Below, one piece after another: positions 1 to 10,462 of a stretch of 20,444 bases of DNA; positions within the stretch are counted from its first letter, which is position 1; every line of letters starts with the position of its first letter. The position numbers were made by a program, and so were the translations under genes. This DNA is from Smittium culicis. Its lineage: Eukaryota > Kickxellomycota > Harpellomycetes > Harpellales > Legeriomycetaceae. Under the pieces are notes generated by a model. The model saw nothing but the letters and a program-made list of their open reading frames with translations, had not been told where the DNA came from and searched no databases. The stretch is from positions 1 through 20,444 of the forward strand of contig LSSN01002687.1 in NCBI GenBank assembly GCA_001970855.1, written 5' to 3'.

Positions 1-606
1 TTTCGAGAATGGAGCCAAAACTCTTCCCTCACTGTTAACCAAATCACAGCCAAATCTGCTGGTTGTTATCAGTCACAGGTTTTCTTTGCGCCAGCGACAT
101 CCACAGTATTGACGACCAACGTAGCCACATCGAAAAAGGACTGCTAAACCTAGTAATAGTAGCCCCTAAAGAAAAAAAAAGTGGACTCCCAGTTGAATAT
201 CCATGCCAGATCAACCGAAACACGGATATAATACTATGACAAGTAAATTCGTATATGGTCTACGAGGAAAAGGTGGCATTCAATCCCTGCCCAAATCCTC
301 AAATTAACAATAGAAATTTGGTAGTTCATAGACTTATAAGATATGTTAAAGATACCTCCAAGCCTCTAACTGTGGATAGTATTAAAAGATAAATCCATTC
401 GTTATCTAATTTAATATGCCGCGATCATGAAGCAACAATACCCAAAAGGAGAGCAATAGGTGCTAACTTAGCCACAAACACCGGAGTATCGACTGATGAT
501 ATAGTTTCAGACGCATTTTGATAAAATTATACTATCTTCAATAAATACTATCGACTCACAAGAGATTCTTCGAATAGCTTGACTGAGTCGATTTTAAATT
601 TGAAGT
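1..606 (+). pseudogene. Decayed DIRS-like retroelement: tyrosine recombinase C-terminus, possible RT/RNase H end
   Basis: In one frame from about 123 to 606 the translation resembles the tyrosine recombinase of DIRS/Ngaro-type retroelements. Visible pieces are KPLTVDSIKR (near 348-378), the block KRRAIGANLATNTGVS followed by TDDIVSDAF (about 447-521), and FNKYYRLTR (about 539-565). These fit the family's second Arg/His block and the C-terminal aromatic plus Tyr segment. Stops interrupt the frame at 237 (TGA), at 390 (TAA, after KR), and at a TGA-TAA pair near 522 where a Trp is expected. The copy is therefore dead. The stretch coding VIVAPKEKKSGLPVEYP (about 159-209) sits where DIRS elements carry the end of the RNase H/linker region, but that match is weak. 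The element continues left of the window. Seen: the motifs and stops. Inferred: the DIRS affiliation; a Crypton-like origin is the main alternative. Confidence 0.68.
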
Positions 607-627
607 AATTTAATATGTCACCTCTCT

Positions 628-950
628 GAAGTATAGTGTTAAAATTAATCGAGCTCCTTAGAGCGAAAATTAATTTATATTATACGAGGAGAAGAGACAT
701 ATTAAGTTCCGACCACCCCTCCCACTTTACCTTTACCGAAAGATGATAAGGATAATACTAACGTGTACTTTACATTAAATACTATAAAGATTTTTATTAG
801 TTATTTTATTCACTCTATTTTTATTGGCTTGTAATTTTCGGTTTAGTCTTATCCAATAAGATTGTAGCACTTAAAATTTCTCCTCTTTTCGTGTAATATA
901 AATTAATCTTTGCTCTAAAGATTTCGATTAATTTTAAACATAGTATGGGT
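628..950. repeat. Large inverted repeat (arms of about 60-80 bp)
   Basis: The left arm, about 639-697 (core TTAAAATTAATCGAGCTCC), is the reverse complement of about 879-938 with roughly 80-85% match. Weaker pairing extends to about 628-715 against 862-950. The loop is about 180 bp. It starts immediately after the recombinase remnant. DIRS-type elements carry inverted terminal repeats and an internal complementary region beside the right end, so it could be that end. It could also be an independent foldback MITE. Confidence 0.75.
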
Positions 951-1375
951 GATTATGAACGAAGAAATCACATTGTTAAAACTAGAAATTATTGGAGTGA
1001 ACATTATAAATTGTAAATTATTATTGACTAAAATCGAAAGGCATTTTGATATTATTATTAGTTTATTTCATTTTAAATAAATTATTTCCTAAAAAAATAC
1101 CAAGCTGTTTTTATTGGATGGAAATTAAATATCATGTTTGGGAGATTATTTAAAGGAGCAGAACTTATCATATTAAAAATTTCATATTCAAAACCTTTGA
1201 TTATATTTTTAAATCAACTTGGAGAATATCACCAAATTAATTATTTGATACAACCAATAGCTTTACCTAAAATAAATAAGCAAATAGAATTCCCAAGAAA
1301 AAAAGTTCTGTCTCACCCAAGAATATCTCATTTATTACAATGCAACTATATATAAAATCTCTCTTTGCTTATAGA
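945..1375 (+). repeat. Dispersed repeat B, copy 1
   Basis: About 945-1130 matches 13955-14150 at roughly 75% identity by eye. Shared blocks are GAACGAAGAAA, GAACATTAT, TAAAATCGAAAGG, AAGCT.TTTTTATTGGAT and AAATATCA. Similarity resumes at 1338-1375 (ATGCAACT..TATA..TAAAA..CTCT) against 14157-14200. This copy therefore has about 200 bp (1135-1337) that the other lacks, or the other copy has a deletion. The short open frame at 1134-1355 lies in this extra segment and has no recognisable protein. The element type is unknown. Confidence 0.65.
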
Positions 1376-1682
1376 ATCAAACGTATGATAAGAATTTCCA
1401 ATTAAGCAGTTTATGCATTATCAATTATAAACCATATATATTTATTATTATTAAAAATATACATAAAAAAATAATATTTGAAATAAATATAAATGATAGC
1501 GGTATGTTTATTTTATAAAATTAATATGTTTTTAGAAAATAGGACAGCTAATCTAAAATAAAAATGAATAAAATGTAGATTAATAAATCTTGCAGTTAAA
1601 TATATATTGAAAATCTTTTTCCCGGGATAAACTATAGTTACATATACGCTTATCTGTTAGATTCTATTTTACCTAATTTCTA
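1376..1682. other. AT-rich intergenic stretch
   Basis: No open frame of substance, RNA gene or repeat was recognised. The sequence is strongly AT-rich with short A and T runs. Confidence 0.6.
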
Positions 1683-1880
1683 TTAACCTTTTCACGGGTG
1701 GATGGCTACTATTGTTCTACCAAATATAGTCAATTGAATTCATTAATAAAAAGTTTAATTCAGAGACTCAGTCAATTATTGATTAATTGGAGAAAGGCGG
1801 TAAATTGTAAACTTACTTTTAAACCATAAACAAATCAATAAATTTGACTTTTTTACGATTGTTAGACAGGAAAGGGTTAA
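1683..1880 (-). mobile_element. TTAA-type MITE, copy 1
   Basis: A 198-bp non-autonomous element with intact TTAA at both edges (1683-1686 and 1877-1880). The terminal inverted repeat is CCTTTTC at the left and GAAAGGG at the right. A subterminal motif reads CTACCAAATATAGTCAA, and the far end carries the TTAGACAGGAAAGGG motif. It is in the reverse orientation relative to the copies at 10267 and 14224. TTAA target duplication with CCCTTT-like termini is typical of piggyBac-superfamily MITEs; the assignment is inferred, since no transposase is present. Confidence 0.8.
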
Positions 1881-2588
1881 AATTTCATCCCAATTTTGTA
1901 AGTGATAAAAATGTTGATATGTTAGCCATAAAGAAAAAATAATTGGTAATTGAATTATGTATTCTTTTTTTAAGTTTTGCTTGTAAAATTTGGAATATTT
2001 TCACTTTCATTTATTATAACTGTTAAATTATTTTCAGCGCTAATGTTTTATGCATTAATTATATATTTTGCAGAAAATGATGTCTGGTCATATATTTATA
2101 ACTAGCTCTTTTGAAGTGAATATTTAATTAGAAAATCACAATTATTTTCGTTGGGATTTGTTTATCAAAATAGTAATTGTACGCACATTTGCATACATAT
2201 TTAGAGCTATTGATTTAAATCTAAGGAGTGTAAGATTTTAAAATAACGCAGAATAGGGGCCAAATACCCAACAAAAGAAAAGAAACATTTATTATAGGTT
2301 ATTTAATACAATTTTATTAAATTTAATTCATATGAAATAAACCTTATCTAAAAATTCAAATTTATGTGTATAAATAGGATTTTTTTCGATAGTTTTTTTC
2401 AGATTTGAATAAAAATCATTTTTCTTGATCATAAATATAATACAAAAAAATAAATTTCAACCTATTCCAATTCATTAGCATCATCTCTAATTCAACCTAT
2501 TACAACAAACGCACAGAAAAAAAAGAATAAATTTCTTTACTAAAGCAAATATTATAAACCGTTAATCAGTAAAAAAAAGTCTATAATA
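1881..2588. other. AT-rich intergenic stretch
   Basis: No gene, repeat or RNA was recognised. The tract from about 2270 to 2588 is rich in A runs and lies just upstream of the small zinc-finger-like ORF, so it may include its promoter. Confidence 0.55.
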
Positions 2589-2663
2589 TTGCAAATAAAT
2601 ACTCGTAAAAAGAAAAAAAATATCATTAATCGCATTCGTCAAATTACAAAAATAAAAAATATT

Positions 2664-2864
2664 ATGCATAATTGTCCATACTGTGGATTTAGCTCAGGTT
2701 CTGTAATTCTCTATTTTGACCATATGAAGTATGATGATCGACACGTTGAGATAAAGAGAAGTAAAATAATTGAACTGAAAAATAAATCCATAGAGTATAG
2801 AAAGAATAGATATAATGCAGCAATTGAAATACGTAGATATGTACGATCGCTGGAGCAAGAATAA
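2664..2864 (+). CDS. Small C2H2-like zinc-finger ORF (66 aa)
   Basis: The ATG at 2664 opens a 66-codon frame. It has one finger-like motif, C4-x2-C7-x12-H20-x6-H27, starting MHNCPYCGF; the usual C2H2 spacing between histidines is 3-5, so the H-x6-H is slightly long. The remainder is a basic, likely helical tail (IELKNKSIEYRKNRY, then EIRRYVRSLEQE). The same frame stays open upstream to about 2589 (Lys-rich) without an ATG. Base composition is less AT-biased than the flanks, which suggests real or former coding DNA. No homologue is recognised. It could be a small nucleic-acid-binding protein, the last exon of a larger gene, or a fragment of a transposon-encoded protein. The open frames on the opposite strand here are shadows. 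Confidence 0.35.
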   Translation: MHNCPYCGFSSGSVILYFDHMKYDDRHVEIKRSKIIELKNKSIEYRKNRYNAAIEIRRYVRSLEQE

Positions 2865-3695
2865 TTTAAATATTTTTGACTCTTTATTAACAATGTTTTT
2901 TATTTCAACTAATTGCATTCTTTCCTGTGGCTAGAATAAATACTAAAAAATAAAAATATTACACCAGGATAGCATTTAGAGCAGTATAAATGAGTAGAAA
3001 GTTATACAAATAGTATTAATGTATTTTTTATGGTAATTAAATGTTTTATAAATAAAAAGGCATAAAGTATTATATTATGTATTTTGAATAAAGTTATTTT
3101 ATCTGAATCAATATGAAGAGTAAAATAAATTAATATCTAAAGCTGAAAAGGATAAATAATTAGTCTTATATAGCGACTACATCTTTCAATTGCAAAAATT
3201 TGCTTTTGAATTTAAATATTGAAAAAGGGTAATATATTGAGATAAAAGACATAATATATTTGTTTATCTTTGAGATAATTTAAAATAAGCAGAAGCTATT
3301 TTTCAATTTGGTATTGCCTTCTATAAAAAAGGTTAAAATTTATTTAATAAGAACTTATTTGGATGGAGAGTATCTAGTCCGTAATATTATTTCGGAAAGA
3401 AGAATGATTGTGTCAATTATAAATATGATTGCAATAATGATACAATATAGGATAGATAAGAGTTAAAAACTAGTTTTCAAACAAATAGCGAAGAAATACG
3501 AGTAAATCACTATATAATATACCAATTATTATGGATATAATGATTATAGATTCGTAAATAAAGAAAATTTTGAATAGAAAATATAAAATTTAAGTTTTGA
3601 ATGTATAGGTAAATAATAATTATTGAATGTTAATCATTAAATAAAAAAGGGTAGAAAACAAGAAATAAAGAGAGGGTAAGTAATAATAATTGAGG
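2865..3695. other. AT-rich intergenic stretch downstream of sec10
   Basis: No gene or repeat was recognised. It contains the 3' flank of the minus-strand sec10 gene. Confidence 0.55.
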
Positions 3696-6600
3696 TTAGA
3701 AATTGAGTTTTGATAGTAAAGAGCTTTTGAAATCTTCGCGCATTTGGATGTACGAAGTGACTACGGATCGGTCAAGTCTAGCGAGAAGACCTTCTTCGAA
3801 CAATGATTTAAGAGTGCTTTCAGGAACAGAGAATATTTTAGCTAGAATTTGTAAAGTTTGGAACTTTTCAGTAAGCTCTGGAATTCCAAACTTTTCAATA
3901 ATTTCAATGTATTTGGAAACATCTCTAAAAGGAAAATTTGCAAAAATGACAATAATGTAAAATTTAAAAAAGATGAATGTTTAATAAAGTTTAAATATAT
4001 ATTGAAAAGGGAAAATAAATTTATCTTGATTGTAAAAATGTTATTTACTTTGAAACTACAAGGCCGCCTGAGTAGCTAACTGTGAATCTTTTGAAATGTG
4101 CCATCAACAGACTAGAAAAAAAAATCATAGAATTAAAAAGATGATAATTTCTGTAAGGATTGGAAAATAAGAGGAAAAAATAGATTTATTATAAATAAAT
4201 TACTTATATAGCGAATTTCCAAGTTCAGTCAAAATCCTTATTTGGTTATTAAGGTCTAAGCAAACACGGCATTGTGCTTCGATCTTGGCGAGAAAATCAG
4301 TGCACATGTTACACGCCTAAATGTATAATGTAGATTTTTTTTTAAAAAGTAAATTTGTGAATAAATAATTATATTAAAAAAAAGTATATTAATTATGTGC
4401 CAAATTTTGTTATGAGAAAGTTATTGTATTAAAAGGTGTTGGAAAATAGTTTACCGGAGTTCCAAAGTCTAAATCTAGATCATGGTCAGATGGACGGAAG
4501 TCGGTTTTTTTTTGTTTAGCCAAGTTAAAGCTAATCCAAGCAACCGAGGCTAATTAGCACAATAAAAAGATAGAATTAAAGAAAAAAGAGATAAAAATGT
4601 AAACACGAGACGCATTTAAAAAGAAAATTTAACATATAAAATCAGTTGTAAATATAAGTATGAATAAATTTACTTGAAACGATTTTGTTGACCAAGTCAT
4701 TTGATTTCTTTTCAATGGCAACAACAAATTCGTTCTTGTCTGTTATTATTTCGCGGAGCAAGTGGTTCGACGAGTTTGCCAATATGGGTGCAATAGAACA
4801 AGTGTAGTGGTTGTGTACAAGGCCAACAATTTTCGAAACAACATCCACGCAATAAAGAGATAGTTCGATATTAGGTTCAGTTTTTGGGTCGTGTGATAAA
4901 TACTCAGTTACGCTAAAAGATATTAATTACGTATATATTAGAATAATGTATAGTAGATATCAAAATTATGTGAGTATAAAGATAAATTCATAAATAAAAT
5001 AATCTTACTCGTTTAGTCCAATAAAGAGATACTCTTTTTTAAGAAAATCCAATAAGGTGCGGAATAGGCTATGCACAGTAGTTTGTAAATCAATAGGTTT
5101 AGAAAGTTCAATCGACCTTGAAATGGACTCGGAATGAACAAACATAATTTCAACCACAGTTTTAACCGATAGTATTGACAAATGGCTAGTGGATTGATCA
5201 TCAAATGTTGAAGAGGCGTTAAGCAAAGGAGAATTGCGTTTAAAGCTCTTTGAAGATTCCATGGTATTGGAATGTTTTAATCCTTTTGATGAGTTAGGCT
5301 GTAAAGAATTGTTATTAGTCTTTTGATTTGGAGTGTTATTATTATTTGGGGAGGATGAAAAGAATTGATTTAGAGCAGTACTCGAGCTAAAGTTTGATCT
5401 TAGATTTTGATTGGATTGGTTAAGTGATCCGGAGCTTCCTGTTATGATGTTTGCAAGATTTCCATGATTGTTTGCTTGGTTAGACGGGTTTGAGGTAGTA
5501 ATATTGTTATTTCCGTTTCCAGCGCTGAAAATGCTAAAGATACCGCCTTGCTTAGTTGTGTTATTTTTGTTTTCTAAGCGAGATTGTAAAAATGGCTCTA
5601 TCAATTTCTGGAAAGCCGATTCAAGGAATTCTCTTTCAGCCTTGATGTAGCGACCACCTCCAAGGTGAGCAACAAATAAATCGTCGCGGCATCTGTCAAG
5701 AGAAATTTGAAGGACGCCATGGTTTCCATAAGACCTTGCAGGATCGCTTGCAATGGTAGAATTGGAAGTAATCTTATTATTGAAAGGATCATCTAGGTCT
5801 ATGTTATTTCTCGAGTTTAAATGTTCACGGTTATTTGCAAAATCTTTTGAGGCTTTCAAAAGACGATTAGCGCCAGTCATCATTGCAGCTACTGCCTGAG
5901 TCATTTCTAGGTTGTCGTTGTACTGGTCATTTTTGTTAGCGTTATCTCTGTTAAAAATTGAACTGTTTCTAGTATCGCTGACTCTGTATTTAGAAGCTAA
6001 AAGATCTGATGATTCTAAAAAGTTGTTTGCGCGAGCGCCCAAAAAGTCGATTGTTTCAGCGTTGTGAGATATAGCAAGCTGTTGAGCAGCTTCTAGAGAA
6101 ACACAAGTCGGAGTAACGACCAAGATATCAAATTTTTTCAATTTCTCAACTAACTGGCTCGAGGCATAGTGAGATGAGCAAAGGACACGCAAAAATGCAA
6201 TCGGGGAACTTTTTTCAGCTCTGGTAAGAAGGTTATCAAGATAACTTTGTACCTATTTTCCAAGAAAACATAAATTAAAAGAAAATATAAAAAGTAATAA
6301 AAAATACTAAAAAGGTGAGAATAGCTGAAAAATGTAAATAACAAAGTAGAGAATAAAGGTAGAATTACAGTTTGTTCAAAGACGCGTTTAATAAGCATTT
6401 GTAGCAAATACACAGGATTTGGGAAAACAGAAGATATAATGTTCCAATCTTTTTCAACCATATCATTAGTGTCGTTAAACATTTGAACAAGCCATCTATC
6501 AGGAGGAGGGGGGAGTCCTAAAATATCTGATACGCCTTCGAGAGATTTATAGCTAGCTTCAGCAATATTAGCGTGAGATTCGCCGATCATAGTTTCCAAA

Positions 6601-7971
6601 AAAAAAGGGTGTTGGTTTATGTAAGCCTTGGCAACAGATAGACCGCCATTAAATGCAACCAAGGTCCTGGCGCTTATCTGATATAATTTAGGAGGTAACA
6701 ATATTTAGCATTGTGACTAAAGCAAAAAAAAACTGTAAAGTCGATATACAATGAAATATGGAGAAGAGGTGTACTTACCGACATTTTTTTAATGTCTTTA
6801 TCTTTATAAGCGAGTTCAAAGTTATCGAGTAACACTTTTTCAAATTCTTCAGAGTATTTTTCAATATTTTTTTTAGCCTGTGTTTAAATTTTAAGAAATA
6901 GAGTGATAAGGAGCTAGAATAAAAGTAGCTGTAGAGGGAAATGAAAAATAAATAAAAAAACAAAGGGTATATAACTATGTTTACCGAGACGTGTTTGCTG
7001 CTGGAATAATCAGAATCTACAACAATCATGTTTAATCTTCGCAAAGTATTTGCAGCCTGTAGAGTTAGAAGAATTTGTTATAAAATTGTAAAAAATTGAT
7101 GATAATAGCTATAAGGTAGCTATTCAAAAAGACAATAGTTAAAAAAAATTATTAAAGTGAGAAGAAAATACTTTTATTTGGCCTTCAGAGCCGTTGTCTT
7201 TCAATTGGTCAATCAAATCATGCTTTCCAGCGTTAAATTCGGCAAAGTAGTCAACCAATTCTTTGATTTCTTCACTTCTTGATTTTTCTTTAGCGACACG
7301 CTCGAGCTGTTCGCCGACTCGGATGAAATTTTCACCAACTTGATTGATTTCATTTTCAAGATTGGCAAAGTTAGAACCAAAAGCCTAATTATTAATTAAT
7401 ATTTAAAAAGATGATATGGAACAGAGTTAAGAAAAACGGGTTTAGGGAGATGAGATAGATACCTTGATAGCCATACGGAATTTCCATATTTTTTTTTTAT
7501 GAATTTCTTCTTCGTTTTTTAAGCTTATTGATAGGCTGCTTATATCCTCATCGAGTTGAGATTTCATACTTTCGAGATTTTCGATCAGATATTCAAAAGT
7601 CCTGATGTATGGCTTTGGGTTAAATGCTTGTATAAATTAAAATAGTAAAAAGAGCATTTAATAAATCTTGAAAATATTAAAGTTAAAAAGTTTTATATTT
7701 ACCACCAGAGTTATTTTTCCCAGTTAAATTGAGTTTTGAAGTGACGACTTCGATAAAAGAATCAGGATCAAAGTCTTTCTAAATATCAATAAAGGTAAAA
7801 TTATAACAAGAAATTTGAATATAAACATCTATATTTATTCTATGAATTAAGACTATAAAGTATAGCTGAGAAAAATTAATAGTGTAGCGATAGGTAAAAT
7901 GAACATTTCTTAGATACATTGATAAGCTCGTTGACATTTCCAATATCACGCTGTGGATTGAATCCAGACAT
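3696..7971 (-). CDS. sec10: Exocyst complex component Sec10 (EXOC5 family), 13 exons
   Basis: Sec10 is a core subunit of the octameric exocyst, which tethers secretory vesicles to the plasma membrane at growth sites. Exons read on the minus strand: 7971-7918, 7778-7703, 7627-7463, 7384-7172, 7056-6985, 6877-6779, 6677-6369, 6252-5009, 4912-4674, 4549-4455, 4316-4204, 4111-4049, 3924-3696. Introns are 75-139 nt with GT..AG ends. The ATG context is CCGAAAATGTCT. Family matches run along the whole length: KDFDPDSF and NPKPYIRTFE at the N-terminus, VGEQLERV plus YFAEFNAG in exon 4, AYINQHPFFL in exon 7, QKKTDFRP in exon 10, VSYSGGLVV in exon 12, and YIQMREDFKSSLLSKLNF before the TAA. The product is about 989 aa, longer than human EXOC5 (708), mainly because of an Asn/Ser-rich insert at about residues 558-687. 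One oddity: exons 2 and 3 join one base out of frame, whereas every other junction is consistent. Confidence 0.93.
5237..5630 (-). other. Asn/Ser-rich low-complexity insert within Sec10
   Basis: Within exon 8 about 130 codons (approximately residues 558-687) are dominated by Asn, Ser, Gln and Thr, with runs such as NNNN and SSSP. The insert falls between the conserved YIKAEREFLESAF block and the VKTVVEIMF block, where animal Sec10 has only a short loop. It stays in frame and no splice sites bound it, so it is probably a disordered loop. A second, shorter Asn-rich patch lies at about residues 420-500. Confidence 0.8.
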
Positions 7972-8262
7972 TTTCGGAGAATGTAAACTGGAATTAATTA
8001 CTTGTAGCGATTTTTAAAGTATATTTAGTGTGATTAAAAGTGTAAAAACGAAAAATAGGTAACGGGAAGATATAAAGGTAGGTAAATAGAAGGTTTATTT
8101 AGGGAGGCCTCAATTTGGCCAAAAGTTAAATATTAAGAAATATACAAACTGAGAAATAAAATGAAGTAAAATTGAGAAATGTTTAAAGGGTTAAAAGAAA
8201 AGCTCTAACATTATTTTAAATAAAGAAAACTATTAGTTCAAAAATGGCTATGGAATTAAAAG
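7972..8262. promoter_or_regulatory. Region between the Zn2Cys6 gene end and the sec10 start
   Basis: This 291-bp tract should hold the sec10 promoter and 5' UTR together with the 3' flank of the upstream same-strand gene. No convincing TATA box or operator is visible. No exon resembling the missing C-terminal half of the Zn2Cys6 protein (in particular no R-R-x-W-W motif) is present. Confidence 0.4.
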
Positions 8263-9625
8263 CTAAATAAAATTAATAAATAGCTGGGAAAGATCTAGAC
8301 CAGACAACAAATGAATAAGTTGCAAATAGTAGTATTGGGCCAATAATATTAATCGAGCGCTCGCCATCTGAGGAGTATCGAGGATATAATTGGTTAAAAA
8401 CATAAAAAATTTCAGGCCAATAAAATCACACACATGACTTATTTGAAGCCAAAATACGCAGAAAAAAAAGCATTTAGTTATAATAATGAATCGAGATGGC
8501 CAAGTTTGTAAACATTCTATTGAGAAGAGCAAATAAACTATTCAAGTCTATATTAGTTAAAGAGATATTTGCTATGGGTGAGGACTAGTATATATATATG
8601 TACATAGTTGACGTTTTTATCATTGAAACTTTCTTTATAAGAGGTAGTTGCAGTATTCCTGGGCCAAAATACCTACAAAACATCACGCAAGAAAAAAAAA
8701 AACAAATAAATAAATAAAATGGTTTAGATGAATGGCTACACTTTGCTCCACTGAGAATTGATAATAATGAATCGAAAATCGGATTAAATTTAATAATGAT
8801 CGTGAAGTTATCATCCCATATCATTATTTGGAAAAATTGTAGAAAGCTATCCAAAATTATTGCATATTTACTTATTTTTTTGGACTAAATATAATATAGA
8901 ATGTTAGATTTTCAGAATTACCTAGAGCTAGGATCACTGACTGATCGAGCCTGTTGGTCAAGCTTACACCAATGTTTGTGGACGACTCTGCATCAGCTAT
9001 CGCTTCATACATAGATTTCATTAGTGCCTAATATAAATTAATAAAGCTGATATTAAATGTTTTACTAAAAATATATGAAACTAAGCGATATAACCAAAAC
9101 GGTGTCAAATTTTAAATATATATAATAACTTACACTACTCGGTAGAGGCAAGCTCTTTTGCCTAGTTGTGCTATTAGTGTTATCTTTGATAGTTTCGTTT
9201 GATAAAAGAACATCGTTAACCAAATGACTGAAAGATACTTTTGCTAATTGCTCTTTAGTCTCGCGTTGGCAGCTACTTAGCTTACTTTCGTCTTCAAGCC
9301 GCAGTTTCGCCAAAATAATTGAATTTTGTTCCTCGTTTTTTAGAGTCCTCGCTTTCAAATTCCTATTCCTTTTAATTTTGAACTTGTTGTTGATGAAATT
9401 CTTTGATTGTCTCTTGCTCGACAAATTCAGCAGCTGGAACTTCGTCCTCTGAGTTCCGCATAAGTGGTTTGGCGTGCAAAAATTATATGTGTAGTTGCAC
9501 TTATATCCTAATCTACTACATTGAGTGCATCCATAAGGCATGCGGTCGCACCTTAGCCCTACATTAATACATCGAAAACATCCTGTTGATCTTCGAACGA
9601 TTCGCTGTGAGATTAGTTCTTCCAT
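8263..9625 (-). CDS. Zn2Cys6 (Gal4-type) transcription factor, C-terminally truncated or decaying
   Basis: Exon 1 (9625-9134) encodes a canonical binuclear zinc cluster, C16-x2-C19-x6-C26-x6-C33-x2-C36-x6-C43, the DNA-binding module of fungal nuclear regulators, then a basic linker (FKIKRNRNLKAR). Likely further exons are 9027-8968 (ALMKSMYEAIADAESS), 8884-8742 (through FDSLLSILSGA) and 8672-8604, spliced to read KYFGPGILQLPLIKK, a motif typical of the MHR entry. A CTAAC branch site precedes the 8884 exon. Later in-strand segments resemble MHR helices (SLTNIDLNSLFALLNRMF near 8560-8507; TPQMASARLILLAQYYYL near 8373-8320), but stops and missing splice sites prevent a clean model. The frame ends at 8263, and the R-R-x-W-W half of the MHR is absent before sec10. 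The segment between Cys2 and Cys3 has only one basic residue, which is unusual for a DNA-contacting loop. It is either a pseudogene or a short regulator. Confidence 0.65.
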
Positions 9626-10266
9626 TAATGTTTGATTCTATTTATTTATTATTAAAAAAATTTTTTTAAAAAGGCGAGAGGAAAATGTGGAGCGAATGGT
9701 CGATATTGTTGATTTCAATAGAAAGTTAAAATAAGAATATTTGATGGTCTTTGCCGATTTAACTAAAAAAACTTGCATATTTTAAGAAATTATTAGCAAT
9801 TTTAGCCAGCTTTGGTATAAGCGTATATAATTGGTCAAAACCCAAAATAATCAATTTTCTACGATATATAGCCAATAGTTTATCTACAAAAAAATAAATT
9901 AATTTTTTGAAATTTTTTGCTTTTATTTTGATTTCATGTTTTTTTTATTTACTAAAAAAAAAATCGAGGATTCTGAAATAAAGGATCAGTATTTTAGTCC
10001 ATTAAGTAACGATTTATAAAGCTGCACAATCACCATAGGATAATAATATTCGCATTTTATTCTCTTATCAAACAAGTGTAAAGAAATTTTTTTTTTAATT
10101 TCTTTTCAAAAAATAATGATACCGACTTTAAAGTTGCCCGCTCAATAGCTATAATCTGTAGTATACTCTTTTCGTTCATAATATCCTAAATAGTTTACAC
10201 TTTACATTTAATATCCTATTGGCCACATATAGATTAATCCCTAAGCTAAACATTGATTTTATGAGG
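9626..10266. promoter_or_regulatory. Upstream region of the Zn2Cys6 gene
   Basis: AT-rich DNA with long A/T runs (for example around 9650-9670 and 10089-10097). It presumably contains the promoter of the minus-strand zinc-cluster gene. No specific element was recognised. Confidence 0.4.
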
Positions 10267-10462
10267 TTAACCCTTTCATGATTATAACTCTTTAATAGTC
10301 CGAATTTATTCATTCGTTTATGATTTATAAGCAAATCTATTATTTGCTGCTATTATGAAATATACCAATAACTCTAAAGTTCTCGGGATTAAAGATTGTA
10401 ATTGAATATAGTTGACTATATTTGGTAGAGAAAAAGTAGTCTACCGCTCAGGAAAGAGTTAA
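10267..10462 (+). mobile_element. TTAA-type MITE, copy 2
   Basis: A 196-bp element with intact TTAA at both ends (10267-10270, 10459-10462) and termini CCCTTTC / GAAAGAG. It shares TCGTTTATGATTTATAAG, ATTATTTGCTGC and TAGTCTACCGC with the 14224 copy, in the same orientation. Confidence 0.85.

Noticed and set aside
3703..4079. Plus-strand open frames of 85 and 73 codons.
   Set aside because: They are antisense shadows of Sec10 exons 12-13, which align with the family on the minus strand.
5468..5650. Plus-strand 60-codon frame within the Sec10 region.
   Set aside because: Antisense to the low-complexity part of Sec10 exon 8; hydrophobic content is expected from reversed Asn/Ser codons.
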